Source: HGM13010 sp934527315 (lineage in GTDB: Bacteria; Bacillota; Clostridia; Oscillospirales; Oscillospiraceae). From it: a DNA stretch of 64,000 nt. Made by a program: the position numbers and the translations under genes. Where the stretch lies: contig CAKTAK010000004.1 of NCBI GenBank assembly GCA_934527315.1, forward strand, positions 1-64,000. The letters are read 5' to 3'. Shown one piece after another: positions 50,206-59,072 of the stretch (position 1 is its first letter; each line of letters starts with the position of its first letter). The notes under the pieces were generated by a model, which had not been told where the DNA came from, made no database searches, and worked only from the letters and a program-made list of their open reading frames with translations.

Positions 50206-50607
50206 TCAGACGCGGCGGCGTTTGGGAGGACGGCAGCCATTGTGAGGAATGGGGGTGACGTCCTTAATCATCGTAACTTCCAGACCTGCGGTCTGCAGAG
50301 CACGGATTGCTGCCTCACGTCCTTGACCGGGACCTTTGACAAACACTTCAACGGTCTTCAGGCCATGATCCATAGCTGCCTTAGCTGCAGTCTCTGCAGC
50401 GGTCTGAGCAGCAAAAGGAGTGGACTTTCTGCTGCCACGGAAGCCCATCTCACCGGAAGATGCCCAGGAAATTGCATTGCCGTGGGTATCGGTGATGGTC
50501 ACCATGGTGTTGTTGAAAGAGGAGCTGATATGAACCTGACCTTTTTCAATGTTCTTCCGCTCTTTACGGCGGGTTCTCACTTTTTTCTTAGCGCTTACTG
50601 CTGCCAT
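50206..50607 (-). CDS. rpsK: Ribosomal protein S11
   Basis: The 133 residues include IHISSSFNNTMVTITD-like sequence and the end PIPHNGCRPPKRRRV. S11 lines the platform of the small subunit. It is 15 bp after rpsM. Confidence 0.96.
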   Translation of the reverse strand: MAAVSAKKKVRTRRKERKNIEKGQVHISSSFNNTMVTITDTHGNAISWASSGEMGFRGSRKSTPFAAQTAAETAAKAAMDHGLKTVEVFVKGPGQGREAAIRALQTAGLEVTMIKDVTPIPHNGCRPPKRRRV

Positions 50608-50622
50608 AATTCATATCCCTCC

Positions 50623-50991
50623 TTACTTCTTCTTATTTGCGACGGTGCGTTTCGGACCCTTACGAGTACGAGCATTCGTCTTGCTTCTCTGGCCACGGCA
50701 GGGCAGGCCCTTTCTGTGACGCAGGCCGCGGTAGCAGCCGATCTCGGTCAGACGTTTGATGTCCAGAGCGGTCTGACGACGCAGGTCGCCTTCCACAATG
50801 TAATCGTGATCGATGCATTCACGGATCTTTGCTTCATCCTCATCGGTGAGGTCTTTCACGCGGATGTCAGGGTTGATTCCGGTCTTCTCCAGAATCTTGG
50901 TTGCGCTGGTCCTGCCGATTCCGTAGACATAAGTGAGAGCGATTTCGATTCTCTTGTCTTTAGGCAGGTCGACGCCGGCTATACGTGCCAT
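50623..50991 (-). CDS. rpsM: Ribosomal protein S13
   Basis: The 122 residues include MARIAGVDLPKDKRIEIALTY and GLRHRKGLPCRGQRSKTNAR. S13 contacts tRNA in the head of the small subunit. A 135-bp gap with a GC-rich hairpin separates it from rpmJ. Confidence 0.96.
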   Translation of the reverse strand: MARIAGVDLPKDKRIEIALTYVYGIGRTSATKILEKTGINPDIRVKDLTDEDEAKIRECIDHDYIVEGDLRRQTALDIKRLTEIGCYRGLRHRKGLPCRGQRSKTNARTRKGPKRTVANKKK

Positions 50992-51126
50992 ACTAATTGA
51001 TCATTCCTTTCAATGATTGTTTGTTCGCACCTTTTATTGTGCGCACGGGGCTTCATCCCGCCGGAGGGAGCCTCCGATTGCGGTGCGGCTGTGGTGAATT
51101 GTGTTCAGGACCGTATTGTGGATGGC

Positions 51127-51240
51127 TCAGCCCTGTCTCTGCTTATGCTTGGGGTTTTCGCAGATAACCATGACCTTACCCTTGCGCTTGATGATCTTGC
51201 ATTTCTCGCACATGGGTTTTACGGACGGTCTAACTTTCAT
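51127..51240 (-). CDS. rpmJ: Ribosomal protein L36
   Basis: The 37-residue zinc-ribbon protein MKVRPSVKPMCEKCKIIK... has Cys11, Cys14, Cys27 and His32, the C-C-C-H zinc set. GGAGG lies before ATG 51240. It lies between infA and rpsM. Confidence 0.95.
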   Translation of the reverse strand: MKVRPSVKPMCEKCKIIKRKGKVMVICENPKHKQRQG

Positions 51241-51252
51241 TTCTTAAACCTC

Positions 51253-51471
51253 CTATTTACTTCTCCAAGTAATCCGGCCACGGGTCAGATCGTACGGAGA
51301 CATCTGAATCGTGACTTTGTCACCTGGGAGAATACGAATGTAGTTCATCCGGAGTTTACCGGAAATGTGTGCCAAAATGACATGGCCATTGCCAATATCC
51401 ACTTTGAACATCGTGTTGGGCAGAGCCTCGACGACCGTACCCTCAAGTTCGATTTCTTCGTCTTTCGACAT
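51253..51471 (-). CDS. infA: Translation initiation factor IF-1
   Basis: The 72-residue OB-fold protein begins MSKDEEIELEGTVVEALPN and ends TRGRITWRSK. It blocks the A site during initiation. It is 12 bp before rpmJ. Confidence 0.96.
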   Translation of the reverse strand: MSKDEEIELEGTVVEALPNTMFKVDIGNGHVILAHISGKLRMNYIRILPGDKVTIQMSPYDLTRGRITWRSK

Positions 51472-51498
51472 GCTTAACCTCCTCGAATGTTGCGTTCA

Positions 51499-52257
51499 TC
51501 AAATGTCGTCTGCCATTGTCAGAATTTCGGGTTCACCGTCTGTGATACAAATGGTGTTCTCATAGTGTGCGCACAGTTGCCCGTCCACAGTGACTACGGT
51601 CCAATCGTTATCCAGAACGCGGATTGCAGCGCCGCCCATATTGACCATGGGTTCCACGGCGATTACCATGCCCTTGACCAAACGGGGACCATGACCTGCG
51701 CGGCCATAGTTGGGAACTTCCGGAGACTCGTGCAGGTCTGCACCCACACCGTGACCGACGTATTCCCGAACGATGCTGTATCCGTGGCGCTCCACGTACT
51801 CCTGAATTGCGGCACCGATATCGCCAATCCGATTGCCGGCTTTGGCCATCTTAATGCCTTCAAAAAAACTTTGCCGGGTGACCCGAATCAGTTCTTTTGC
51901 TTCTTCCGAGACCTCGCCACAAGGGAATGTTCCGGCGCAGTCACCATGGAATCCATGGATTTTTGCACCTACGTCCACACTGACGATATCGCCGTTGTGA
52001 ATCACTCGCGGTCCCGGTATACCGTGGATCAGTTCTTCGTTCACAGAAATGCAGGCGCTTGCCGGGAATCCGCCGTAATGGAGGAAAGAGGGGGTTGCAC
52101 CGGATTTCGTAATGAACTTATAAACTTCCTGGTCGATTTGTTCTGTGGTAACGCCATCCGCAACTGCCTGCCGGGCAACGGTACGTGCCTGTGCAGTCAG
52201 TTTTCCGGCCTTCCGCATGAACTCGATTTCTCGGGGGGATTTTACAATAATCGGCAT
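51499..52257 (-). CDS. map: Methionine aminopeptidase type I
   Basis: The 252 residues have metal ligands in DVGAKIHGFHGDCAGTF (two Asp), the His of GHGVGADLHE, and Glu in AVEPMV and near the end. It removes initiator methionine. It starts 3 bp after adk, as is common in Firmicutes. Confidence 0.95.
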   Translation of the reverse strand: MPIIVKSPREIEFMRKAGKLTAQARTVARQAVADGVTTEQIDQEVYKFITKSGATPSFLHYGGFPASACISVNEELIHGIPGPRVIHNGDIVSVDVGAKIHGFHGDCAGTFPCGEVSEEAKELIRVTRQSFFEGIKMAKAGNRIGDIGAAIQEYVERHGYSIVREYVGHGVGADLHESPEVPNYGRAGHGPRLVKGMVIAVEPMVNMGGAAIRVLDNDWTVVTVDGQLCAHYENTICITDGEPEILTMADDI

Positions 52258-52260
52258 GAC

Positions 52261-52893
52261 TTAGATCCCCAGAACTTTGTAAATCTCAGCTGTGGTTGCC
52301 TCGATCGTCGGCTGATTTTCCACCGTTTTCAGTTTTCCGCGCTGTGCGTAGAAATCCTTCAACGGCTCCGTCTCCTTATGATAAGTTACCAAACGAGCCT
52401 TCACAGTCTCCGGAGCGTCGTCCTTCCGAATGGTCAGAGCAGCACCGCAGCTGTCGCAAACGCCTTCCTGTTTGGGGGGATTGGAAACGACGTGGAAAGA
52501 TGCGCCGCAATTGGGGCAGGTCCGGCGACCGGACATACGATCCACAATGGTCTGATCTTCCACTTCCAGAGACAGAGCGCAGTCAATGTCAATGCCATTG
52601 GCTTCCAGAGCCTCTGCCTGAGGAATGGTTCTGGGCACGCCGTCCAGAATGAAGCCGTTTTTGCAATCGTCTTCAGCCAGACGCTCACAAATGATGCCGA
52701 TGATGACTTCATCGGGCACCAGTGCGCCCTGATCCATATATTCCTTTGCCTTCAAGCCCACGGGCGTGCCGTTTTTAACGGCTGCCCGCAGGATGTTGCC
52801 AGTGGAAATAGTAGGGATCTGCAGTTTCTTGCACAGGATTTCTGCCTGTGTACCTTTACCGGCGCCCGGGGCGCCCAAAAGCACAAGTTTCAT
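52261..52893 (-). CDS. adk: Adenylate kinase, zinc-containing long form
   Basis: The 210 residues have the P-loop GAPGAGKGTQ at 7-16 and a LID domain with four Cys (CPNC and CDSC), so it binds zinc. It interconverts AMP, ADP and ATP. It is between secY and map. Confidence 0.95.
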   Translation of the reverse strand: MKLVLLGAPGAGKGTQAEILCKKLQIPTISTGNILRAAVKNGTPVGLKAKEYMDQGALVPDEVIIGIICERLAEDDCKNGFILDGVPRTIPQAEALEANGIDIDCALSLEVEDQTIVDRMSGRRTCPNCGASFHVVSNPPKQEGVCDSCGAALTIRKDDAPETVKARLVTYHKETEPLKDFYAQRGKLKTVENQPTIEATTAEIYKVLGI

Positions 52894-52908
52894 GAGCTTT
52901 TCCTCCGA

Positions 52909-54312
52909 TTAATCCAAGAAACCTTTATAGTTCCGCATAATCATCTGAGCTTCCAGTGCACGCACGGTTTCCAGAGCCACACTGACCACGATGATGATGG
53001 ATGTTCCGCCCAGATACACGCCGGAGTTGGCAGCACTGGTGGAGCAAATGCTAATGATAATCGGCGTAACAGCGATAATGCTCAAATACAGAGCGCCGAA
53101 CATGGTGACCTTGTTCAGGACCTTGTTCAGATATTCGCTGGTGGGCCGGCCCGGACGAATGCCGGGGATAAAGCCGCCGTTGTTCTTCAGATTGTTTGCA
53201 ACTTCCACCGTGTTGAACTGAATGGTGGAGTAGAAATAAGCAAAGAACACAATCAGCAGAAGGTAAATGATTGCATACAGCCAGCTGGAAGTGTTAAACA
53301 CCTTCAGGAAGCCGCCCCAGAAACCGCCGCTCTCGGAAGTTACACCGAAGAGCATGCAGATGGTTGCGGGCAGAGATGCAATCGACTGAGCGAAAATGAT
53401 AGGCATAACGCCGGACATATTCACCTTCATGGGCAGGTTGGTGGACTGGCCGCCGTACATTTTCCGTCCGACCACTCTCTTGGAGTACTGAACGGGAATG
53501 CGGCGCTCTGCATCGTTGACAGCAACGATCAGAACAATCAGAGCCAGGGAACCCAGCAGCACCAGGACCAAAGTCCAAGGAGCCAATGCGCTGTCCATTA
53601 CATTTTGTGCCTGCGTTGCAGCACTGTCGCCGTAAGCAGCGTAACGCTGGGTCAGAATATCCAGAGTCAACTCGCCGCTGCGGATCTTGAACCAGTTGGA
53701 CACGTTGGTGACCATGGTTGCGACAGCAGTGGGGAAACGGGACACAATGCTTGCGAACAGAATCACGGAAATGCCATTGCCAATGCCGAACTCGGTAATC
53801 TGCTCACCCAGCCACATAACCAGTGCGGAACCGGAAGTGAAGGTGAAGATGATCACGATGGCCGGCCAGATGCCGGTTGCATCGGAAGTCAGCATACCGT
53901 TGTTCTTAATCAGCATGTAGTAAGCAAAGCCCTGCAGCAGACCGATCAGAACGGTTGCATAACGGGTAATGCTTGCGATTTTCTTTCTGCCTTCCTCGCC
54001 GCCTTCTTTGGAGAGTCTCTCCAGAGCAGGAATTGCGATGGTCAGCAGCTGAATAATAATCGATGCGTTGATGTACGGCTGAATGCTCAGAGCGAAAATC
54101 GTTGCCTGAGACATTGCGCTGCCGGACATGACGTTCCACAGTCCGAGGACCGTGTTTTCCATCTGCTGGAAATACTGGGAAAGCAGCGTGGTGTCCACAT
54201 AGGGGACAGGCACTGCGTTACCAATGCGGTACAGAAGGAGAATTACGATCGTAAAAAGCATCTTTTTACGGATCTCTTCCACCTTCCAGGCATTCCGCAT
54301 AGTCTCAAGCAC
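52909..54312 (-). CDS. secY: Protein translocase subunit SecY
   Basis: The 467 residues have ten membrane helices. Typical parts are MLETMRNAWKVEEIRKKM, then LSKEGGEEGRKKI and the cytosolic loop FNTVEVANNLKNNGGFIPGIRPG. A long periplasmic-type loop near 205-240 is somewhat larger than usual. Its start abuts rplO. Confidence 0.95.
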   Translation of the reverse strand: MLETMRNAWKVEEIRKKMLFTIVILLLYRIGNAVPVPYVDTTLLSQYFQQMENTVLGLWNVMSGSAMSQATIFALSIQPYINASIIIQLLTIAIPALERLSKEGGEEGRKKIASITRYATVLIGLLQGFAYYMLIKNNGMLTSDATGIWPAIVIIFTFTSGSALVMWLGEQITEFGIGNGISVILFASIVSRFPTAVATMVTNVSNWFKIRSGELTLDILTQRYAAYGDSAATQAQNVMDSALAPWTLVLVLLGSLALIVLIVAVNDAERRIPVQYSKRVVGRKMYGGQSTNLPMKVNMSGVMPIIFAQSIASLPATICMLFGVTSESGGFWGGFLKVFNTSSWLYAIIYLLLIVFFAYFYSTIQFNTVEVANNLKNNGGFIPGIRPGRPTSEYLNKVLNKVTMFGALYLSIIAVTPIIISICSTSAANSGVYLGGTSIIIVVSVALETVRALEAQMIMRNYKGFLD

Positions 54313-54753
54313 TTAGACCACCTCAGCCTTTCCGCCTGCAGCCTCGATCTTTGCTTTTGCGGATTCGGAGAAGGCGGATGCCTTAACAGTCAGTTTCTTG
54401 GTTACTTCGCCGCAGCCCAGGAACTTCACGCCGTATTCGCACTTGGACAGAATGCCAGCGACCAGCAGAGCCTCTGCGTCAACAACTGCGCCGTCCTCGA
54501 ACTTGTTCAGAACGGAGATGTTCACTGCTTCCAGGGGCTTAGCAAAGATGTTGTTGAAGCCTCTCTTGGGGATACGACGTGCCAGGGGCATCTGGCCGCC
54601 TTCGAAGCCGACGCGAACGCCGCCGCCGGAACGTGCCTTCTGACCCTTGTGGCCGCGGCCTGCGGTCTTACCGTTGCCGGTAGCGTGGCCTCTGCCTTTT
54701 CTCTTTGCAATACGAGTGGAGCCTTCCACCGGAGAAAGTTCGTTGATATACAT
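54313..54753 (-). CDS. rplO: Ribosomal protein L15
   Basis: The 146 residues have the basic glycine-rich start (GRGHATGNGKTAGRGHKGQKAR) and a globular C-terminus. It ends directly at the secY start. Confidence 0.95.
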   Translation of the reverse strand: MYINELSPVEGSTRIAKRKGRGHATGNGKTAGRGHKGQKARSGGGVRVGFEGGQMPLARRIPKRGFNNIFAKPLEAVNISVLNKFEDGAVVDAEALLVAGILSKCEYGVKFLGCGEVTKKLTVKASAFSESAKAKIEAAGGKAEVV

Positions 54754-54768
54754 GGTGTTACGCCCTCC

Positions 54769-54948
54769 TTATTCTTCCGTGACCTGCAGGAGATAGCCGA
54801 TCTTAGCAATCTTGCCTCTGGTCTGGGGGTTATCAGGCTGGACGGTCTCGTTGCCGATCTTGTACAGACCCAAGGACTCAGCGGTAGCAATGTGCTTATC
54901 CAGTCTTCCGTTCAGGCTCTTGACGAGCTTAATTCTCAGATTCGCCAT
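54769..54948 (-). CDS. rpmD: Ribosomal protein L30
   Basis: The 59 residues begin MANLRIKLVKSLNGRLDKH and end KIGYLLQVTEE. Start 54948 follows GGAGGGGCTACC. It lies between rpsE and rplO. Confidence 0.94.
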   Translation of the reverse strand: MANLRIKLVKSLNGRLDKHIATAESLGLYKIGNETVQPDNPQTRGKIAKIGYLLQVTEE

Positions 54949-54960
54949 GGTAGCCCCTCC

Positions 54961-55554
54961 TTAACCCAGGATTTCTTCAGGAGTCTTACCGCGAACGGCA
55001 GCAACCTGATTGACGTCACGCAGGCTCTTCAGACCTGCCATGGTAGCGGCAACAACGTTCTGAGGGTTGTTGGTGCGCAGGCACTTGGTACGGATGTCCT
55101 TAATGCCGGCAGCCTCAACCACTGCACGAACAGCGCCGCCGGCGATCACGCCGGTACCGGGAGCAGCGGGCTTCAGCAGCACGCGGCCTGCACCGAACTC
55201 GCCGATTACTTCGTGAGGAATGGTGGTACCAACCATGGTGATGGTGGTCACATTCTTCTTAGCAGCTTCGATTCCCTTGCGGATAGCTTCGGAAACTTCG
55301 CCAGCCTTACCCAGGCCGTAACCAACGCGGCCCTTACCGTCGCCCACAACGCACAGTGCGGAGAACTTAGCCACACGGCCGCCCTTAACGGTCTTGGAAA
55401 CGCGGTTCAGAGCAACAACGGTTTCAACAAATTCCTGAGCTTCCTCTTCTCTGGGACGACGATCGCGACGATCACGTCTCTCGCCGCGGTCGCGACGATC
55501 GGAACGCTCGGGTCTGTCAGTTTTCACAACATTCTTTTCATTCATATCTGCCAT
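54961..55554 (-). CDS. rpsE: Ribosomal protein S5 with charged N-terminal extension
   Basis: The 197 residues contain the S5 core (VVALNRVSKTVKGGRVAKFS start, VGYGLGKAGEV). Ahead of it lie about 40 extra residues rich in Arg, Asp and Glu with RRDRRDRR-type repeats. S5 helps control decoding accuracy and lies at the mRNA entry site. The tail is unusual in being so charged. Confidence 0.94.
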   Translation of the reverse strand: MADMNEKNVVKTDRPERSDRRDRGERRDRRDRRPREEEAQEFVETVVALNRVSKTVKGGRVAKFSALCVVGDGKGRVGYGLGKAGEVSEAIRKGIEAAKKNVTTITMVGTTIPHEVIGEFGAGRVLLKPAAPGTGVIAGGAVRAVVEAAGIKDIRTKCLRTNNPQNVVAATMAGLKSLRDVNQVAAVRGKTPEEILG

Positions 55555-55573
55555 TGATTAGGTCCTCCTTCCC

Positions 55574-55933
55574 TTAGAATTTCAGGCCGCCCTCGCGGGC
55601 GCCTTCTGCCAGAGCCTGCACACGGCCATGGTACACGTAACCGCCACGGTCGAACACGACTTCTTCGATGCCTTTAGCGACAGCGCGCTCTGCCAGGGTC
55701 TTGCCAACCAGGGTTGCACCTTCGCAGTTGCTGCCCTTAGCTGCAAAATCTTTTTCATGGGAAGAAGCGGCGCACAGGGTCACACCAGCGACGTCGTCGA
55801 TGATCTGTGCAACAATGTGGTTTTCGCTTCTGTAAACGCTCAGGCGGGGTCTCTCGGAAGTGCCGGAGATCTTGCCGCGGATTCTCTGATGCCGCTTCAG
55901 TCTAGCGGCTTTTGCGTCAGCTCTTTTAATCAT
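55574..55933 (-). CDS. rplR: Ribosomal protein L18
   Basis: The 119 residues have RHQRIRGKISGTSERPRLSV and end GRVQALAEGAREGGLKF. It binds 5S rRNA. It is 13 bp after rplF. Confidence 0.95.
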   Translation of the reverse strand: MIKRADAKAARLKRHQRIRGKISGTSERPRLSVYRSENHIVAQIIDDVAGVTLCAASSHEKDFAAKGSNCEGATLVGKTLAERAVAKGIEEVVFDRGGYVYHGRVQALAEGAREGGLKF

Positions 55934-55946
55934 TCAGCACACCTCC

Positions 55947-56486
55947 TTATTTCTTGCCGGACTTACCGACCTTGCGGCGGACCACTTCGTAATCATACTT
56001 GATGCCCTTGCCCTTGTAGGGTTCGGGAGGTCTCTTAGCACGCACTTCAGCAGCAAACTGTCCGACTTTCTGCTTATCAATGCCTTTGACGATCAGGGTG
56101 TTTGCGTCGGGCATCTCCAGCTTGATGTCATCGGTCTCGTCGATGATCACATCATGGGAGAAACCCAGTTTCATAACAACCTGAGTGCCTTTTTTCTCTG
56201 CTCTGTAACCAACGCCGTTGATCTCCAGTTTCTTCTGGAAACCTTCGGTCACACCCACGACCATGTTGTGGATCAGGGTACGGGTCAGGCCGTGCAGAGA
56301 TCTTTCCGTTTTGCTGTCGCCGGAACGTTTGACGTGCAGGACGCCCTCTTCCAGTTCAACAGTGATGCCGTGCGCAATGTCGCGCTCCAGCTGGCCCTTG
56401 GGGCCCTTGACGGTAATGTGGTTGCCGTCAACCTTCACTTCCACGCCTGCGGGCACGGTGATAGGAGCTCTACCAATTCTAGACAT
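55947..56486 (-). CDS. rplF: Ribosomal protein L6
   Basis: The 179 residues begin MSRIGRAPITVPAGVEV and end RRPPEPYKGKGIKYDYE...RRKVGKSGKK-like. It has the two-domain L6 form. It is 15 bp after rpsH. Confidence 0.96.
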   Translation of the reverse strand: MSRIGRAPITVPAGVEVKVDGNHITVKGPKGQLERDIAHGITVELEEGVLHVKRSGDSKTERSLHGLTRTLIHNMVVGVTEGFQKKLEINGVGYRAEKKGTQVVMKLGFSHDVIIDETDDIKLEMPDANTLIVKGIDKQKVGQFAAEVRAKRPPEPYKGKGIKYDYEVVRRKVGKSGKK

Positions 56487-56501
56487 AATCTCGTACCTCC
56501 C

Positions 56502-56900
56502 TTACCAAACGAATGCCAGGACTTCGCCGCCAACGTGTGCCTTGCGAGCAGCCTTGTCGGTCATAACGCCCTTGGAAGTAGAAATGATGGCGATGCCCAG
56601 TCCCTTCAGAACCTGAGGCAGTTCGTCAGCGCCGGCGTAAACACGCAGGCCGGGCTTGGAGACTCTGCGGAGTCCCTGAATGGCTTTTACCTTACCGGGA
56701 AGGTATTTCAGAGTGATGCGGATGATACCCTGAGTGCCGTCGTCGATGATCTGGAAGCTCTTGATATAGCCTTCGTCGAGAAGGATCTGAGCAATCGCGG
56801 TCTTCATCTTGGACGCAGGGACATCCACGGTTTCATGCTTAGCGGTACCTGCGTTGCGGATACGAGTAAGCATGTCTGCGATGGGGTCGGTGATCTGCAT
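56502..56900 (-). CDS. rpsH: Ribosomal protein S8
   Basis: The 132 residues begin MQITDPIADMLTRIRNAG and end STSKGVMTDKAARKAHVGGEVLAFVW. S8 binds helix 21 of 16S rRNA and represses the spc operon in E. coli. Here it is the first gene after an internal terminator, a new promoter and a structured leader, so it begins its own transcription unit. Confidence 0.96.
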   Translation of the reverse strand: MQITDPIADMLTRIRNAGTAKHETVDVPASKMKTAIAQILLDEGYIKSFQIIDDGTQGIIRITLKYLPGKVKAIQGLRRVSKPGLRVYAGADELPQVLKGLGIAIISTSKGVMTDKAARKAHVGGEVLAFVW

Positions 56901-57115
56901 AATGTTTCCTCCTATTGTAGAGTTACAGTCCGGATTTTCCGGTCCTGTTCAGGCGGCGAGGTTCCACACTAATGCCTGATTAGCTGCGGCCTTTCGCCAT
57001 CCTTGCGGGGATTTTCCCCGACTATAAAAACCGCCGTTCAGCGGGTTTTACCAACGTTTTTCGTCCATTTGCGGCTTGAAAAGCGCACAAAAAAACACGC
57101 ACATCCGTGATGTGA
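56901..57115 (-). other. Structured 5' leader before rpsH
   Basis: About 215 nt from the predicted start point to the rpsH codon hold no gene. In RNA order they contain CACATC/GATGTG followed by a T-run, then a terminator-like hairpin AAAACC(C)GC / GCGGTTTT with T-run (57053-57029). Next come CGGGG-AAAAT-CCCCG, a larger fold closed by GGCGA / TCGCC with inner CTAAT-CAGGC-ATTAG, and CCGG-AAAAT-CCGG shortly before the ribosome site. No known riboswitch class was recognised. Confidence 0.6.
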
Positions 57116-57121
57116 CAAGTT

Positions 57122-57150
57122 ATTATACTTCCATTTTGAGAATTTGTAAA
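57122..57150 (-). promoter_or_regulatory. Internal sigma-A promoter of the rpsH unit
   Basis: On the minus strand, TTTACA (57150-57145), 17 nt and a perfect TATAAT (57127-57122), in the middle of the ribosomal array. Confidence 0.82.
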
Positions 57151-57272
57151 GGAATTTCCGGGCTTGAAAGCTGAAAAAAACGCTTTTTTTGAATTTTCAG
57201 CATTTTGATTAGTTTTTATACCTTTTGTTCCTTTCCGATGCACAAAAACGTCAACTCAAACAAGTGAAACTA

Positions 57273-57308
57273 TAAAAAAGCCGGCACCGTGACAAGTCAC
57301 GATGCCGA
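57273..57308 (-). terminator. Intrinsic terminator directly after rpsN
   Basis: On the minus strand, GGCATCGTGAC pairs with GTCACGGTGCC around TT, with one G-U pair, and TTTTTT follows after GGC. It would end transcripts from the upstream ribosomal genes. The stretch 57151-57272 has no gene. Confidence 0.85.
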
Positions 57309-57323
57309 GCTGTTCGTTTGAAA

Positions 57324-57509
57324 TTACCAGGAAGCTTTCTTCACACCGGGAATCTCGCCCTTGTAGGCCAGTTCACGGAAGCAAATACGGCAGATGCCGT
57401 AGTTGCGCAGGTAAGAATGAGGACGGCCGCAGATCTTGCAGCGGGTGTAAGCGCGAGTGGAGTACTTAGGCTCTCTCTGCTGCTTCACTTTCATAGACTT
57501 TTTCGCCAT
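57324..57509 (-). CDS. rpsN: Ribosomal protein S14, zinc-binding type
   Basis: The 61 residues have CKIC near 24-27 and CRIC near 40-43, the zinc form typical of Firmicutes. It is 16 bp after rplE and followed by a terminator. Confidence 0.96.
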   Translation of the reverse strand: MAKKSMKVKQQREPKYSTRAYTRCKICGRPHSYLRNYGICRICFRELAYKGEIPGVKKASW

Positions 57510-57525
57510 GTTTCTCTTACCTCCC

Positions 57526-58071
57526 TTAAGCTTTGGTGATGAACGGAGCGCCGAGCAGAGTCAGCAGTTCTTTTGCTTCCTCATCGGTCTCTGCAGTGGT
57601 AATCACAGCAATGTTCATACCGCGCAGCTTCTCGATTTTATCATACTCGATTTCCGGGAAAATGATCTGTTCCTTCAGGCCCAGGCTGTAGTTGCCGCGG
57701 CCGTCGAAAGCGTCGCCGTTGATGCCGCGGAAGTCGCGAACACGGGGCAGAGCAATGTTGAACAGACGGTCCAGGAACTCCCACATCTTGTCGCCGCGCA
57801 GAGTGACCTTCACGCCAACCTTCATGCCCTCGCGGAGCTTGAAGTTAGCAACGGACTTCTTAGCAACGGTGGCAACAGCCTTCTGGCCGGTGATTGCAGT
57901 GATATCTTTAATCACAGCGTCCAGAGCTTTTGCGTTATCCTTGCAGTCGCCGCAGCCGACAGACACAACGATTTTCTCCAGTTTGGGAATCTGCATCACA
58001 GATTTGTACTGGAACTTCTGCATGAGAGCGGGAGCAATTTCTTCCTGATACTTAGTTTTCAATGTAGGCAT
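57526..58071 (-). CDS. rplE: Ribosomal protein L5
   Basis: The 181 residues begin MPTLKTKYQEEIAPALMQKF and include VSVGCGD and VTLRGDKMWEFLDRL. Start 58071 has AAAGGGGAAC before it; a frame running 12 codons further up is not family-like. It binds 5S rRNA. Confidence 0.95.
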   Translation of the reverse strand: MPTLKTKYQEEIAPALMQKFQYKSVMQIPKLEKIVVSVGCGDCKDNAKALDAVIKDITAITGQKAVATVAKKSVANFKLREGMKVGVKVTLRGDKMWEFLDRLFNIALPRVRDFRGINGDAFDGRGNYSLGLKEQIIFPEIEYDKIEKLRGMNIAVITTAETDEEAKELLTLLGAPFITKA

Positions 58072-58088
58072 GTCACTGTTCCCCTTTC

Positions 58089-58397
58089 TTACAGATTTGC
58101 GCCGCACTTTTTGCAGACGCGAGATTTCTTGCCATCAGCACCGAACTTATGGCCTACGCGGGTAGCCTTGCCGCACTTGGGGCAGACAACCTGCACTTTG
58201 GATGCGTAGATCGGGGTCTCGATCTTCACGATGCCGCCTTCTTCACCCTGTCTTCTGGGAGCCTGGTGTTTGGTTGCAACGTTTACGCCTTCCACAACGA
58301 CCTTAGCATTCTTCACGTCAGCGCGAAGGACTTTGCCGGTCTTGCCCTTGTCCTTACCGGACAGGACGATTACATTATCGCCAGTTTTGATCTTCAT
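58089..58397 (-). CDS. rplX: Ribosomal protein L24
   Basis: The 102 residues have the KOW motif (DNVIVLSGKDKGKTGKVL) and end with a CPKC/CKKC pair, CPKCGKATRVG...CKKCGANL, a zinc-like form. Confidence 0.95.
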   Translation of the reverse strand: MKIKTGDNVIVLSGKDKGKTGKVLRADVKNAKVVVEGVNVATKHQAPRRQGEEGGIVKIETPIYASKVQVVCPKCGKATRVGHKFGADGKKSRVCKKCGANL

Positions 58398-58412
58398 TCT
58401 CTTCGTGCCTCC

Positions 58413-58781
58413 TTAAATGACTTCCGGAGCCAGAGACAGGATCTTCATGTAATCCTTATCACGCAGCTCACGTGCAACGGGCCCAAAGATACGAGTACCA
58501 ACAGGGTTGTGGTCCTCTTTAATCAGAACGGCAGCGTTCTCGTCGAAACGCACATAGGTGCCATCAGCACGACGGACAGCCTTGGTGGTACGGACCACAA
58601 CGGCCTTAACCACGTCGCCTTTTTTCACGTTGCTGGCAGGTGCGCACTTACGAACGGAGGCAACGATCACGTCACCAACAGATGCGTATTTACGCTTGGA
58701 GCCGCCCAGCACGCGGATGCACTTGATCTCTTTGGCGCCGGTATTATCAGCGACCTTCAGATAGCTTTCTTCCTGAATCAT
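58413..58781 (-). CDS. rplN: Ribosomal protein L14
   Basis: The 122 residues begin MIQEESYLKVADNTGAKEI and include GDVVKAVVVRTTKAVRR. It lies between rpsQ and rplX. Confidence 0.96.
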   Translation of the reverse strand: MIQEESYLKVADNTGAKEIKCIRVLGGSKRKYASVGDVIVASVRKCAPASNVKKGDVVKAVVVRTTKAVRRADGTYVRFDENAAVLIKEDHNPVGTRIFGPVARELRDKDYMKILSLAPEVI

Positions 58782-58795
58782 GTTGTGCCGCCTCC

Positions 58796-59059
58796 TTACT
58801 TAGCCTTCTCAACGATTTCAACCACGCGCCATCTCTTGTCCTTGGACAGGGGGCGGGTTTCCATCACTCTAACAATGTCACCAACACCGCACTCGTTGTT
58901 CTCGTCGTGTGCTTTGAGGCGGTAGGTTCTTCCAATGATCTTCTTATATTTCTTGTGTGCAACACGGTCTTCCACGATGACAACGACGGTTTTGTCCATC
59001 TTGTCGGAGACGACCTTGCCCACACGAACCTTACGAGAGGTTTCTCTAACTTCGCTCAT
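58796..59059 (-). CDS. rpsQ: Ribosomal protein S17
   Basis: The 87-residue OB-fold protein includes RKVRVGKVVSDKMDKTVVV and GDIVRVMETRPLSKDKRW. Confidence 0.96.
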   Translation of the reverse strand: MSEVRETSRKVRVGKVVSDKMDKTVVVIVEDRVAHKKYKKIIGRTYRLKAHDENNECGVGDIVRVMETRPLSKDKRWRVVEIVEKAK

Positions 59060-59072
59060 TTACCTTTCCTCC

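Noticed and set aside
51487..55557. A 1356-codon open frame on the plus strand opposite map, adk, secY, rplO, rpmD and rpsE
   Set aside because: It lies exactly antisense to several well-identified genes, has no ribosome site or family motif, and arises from the codon bias of the genes on the other strand.
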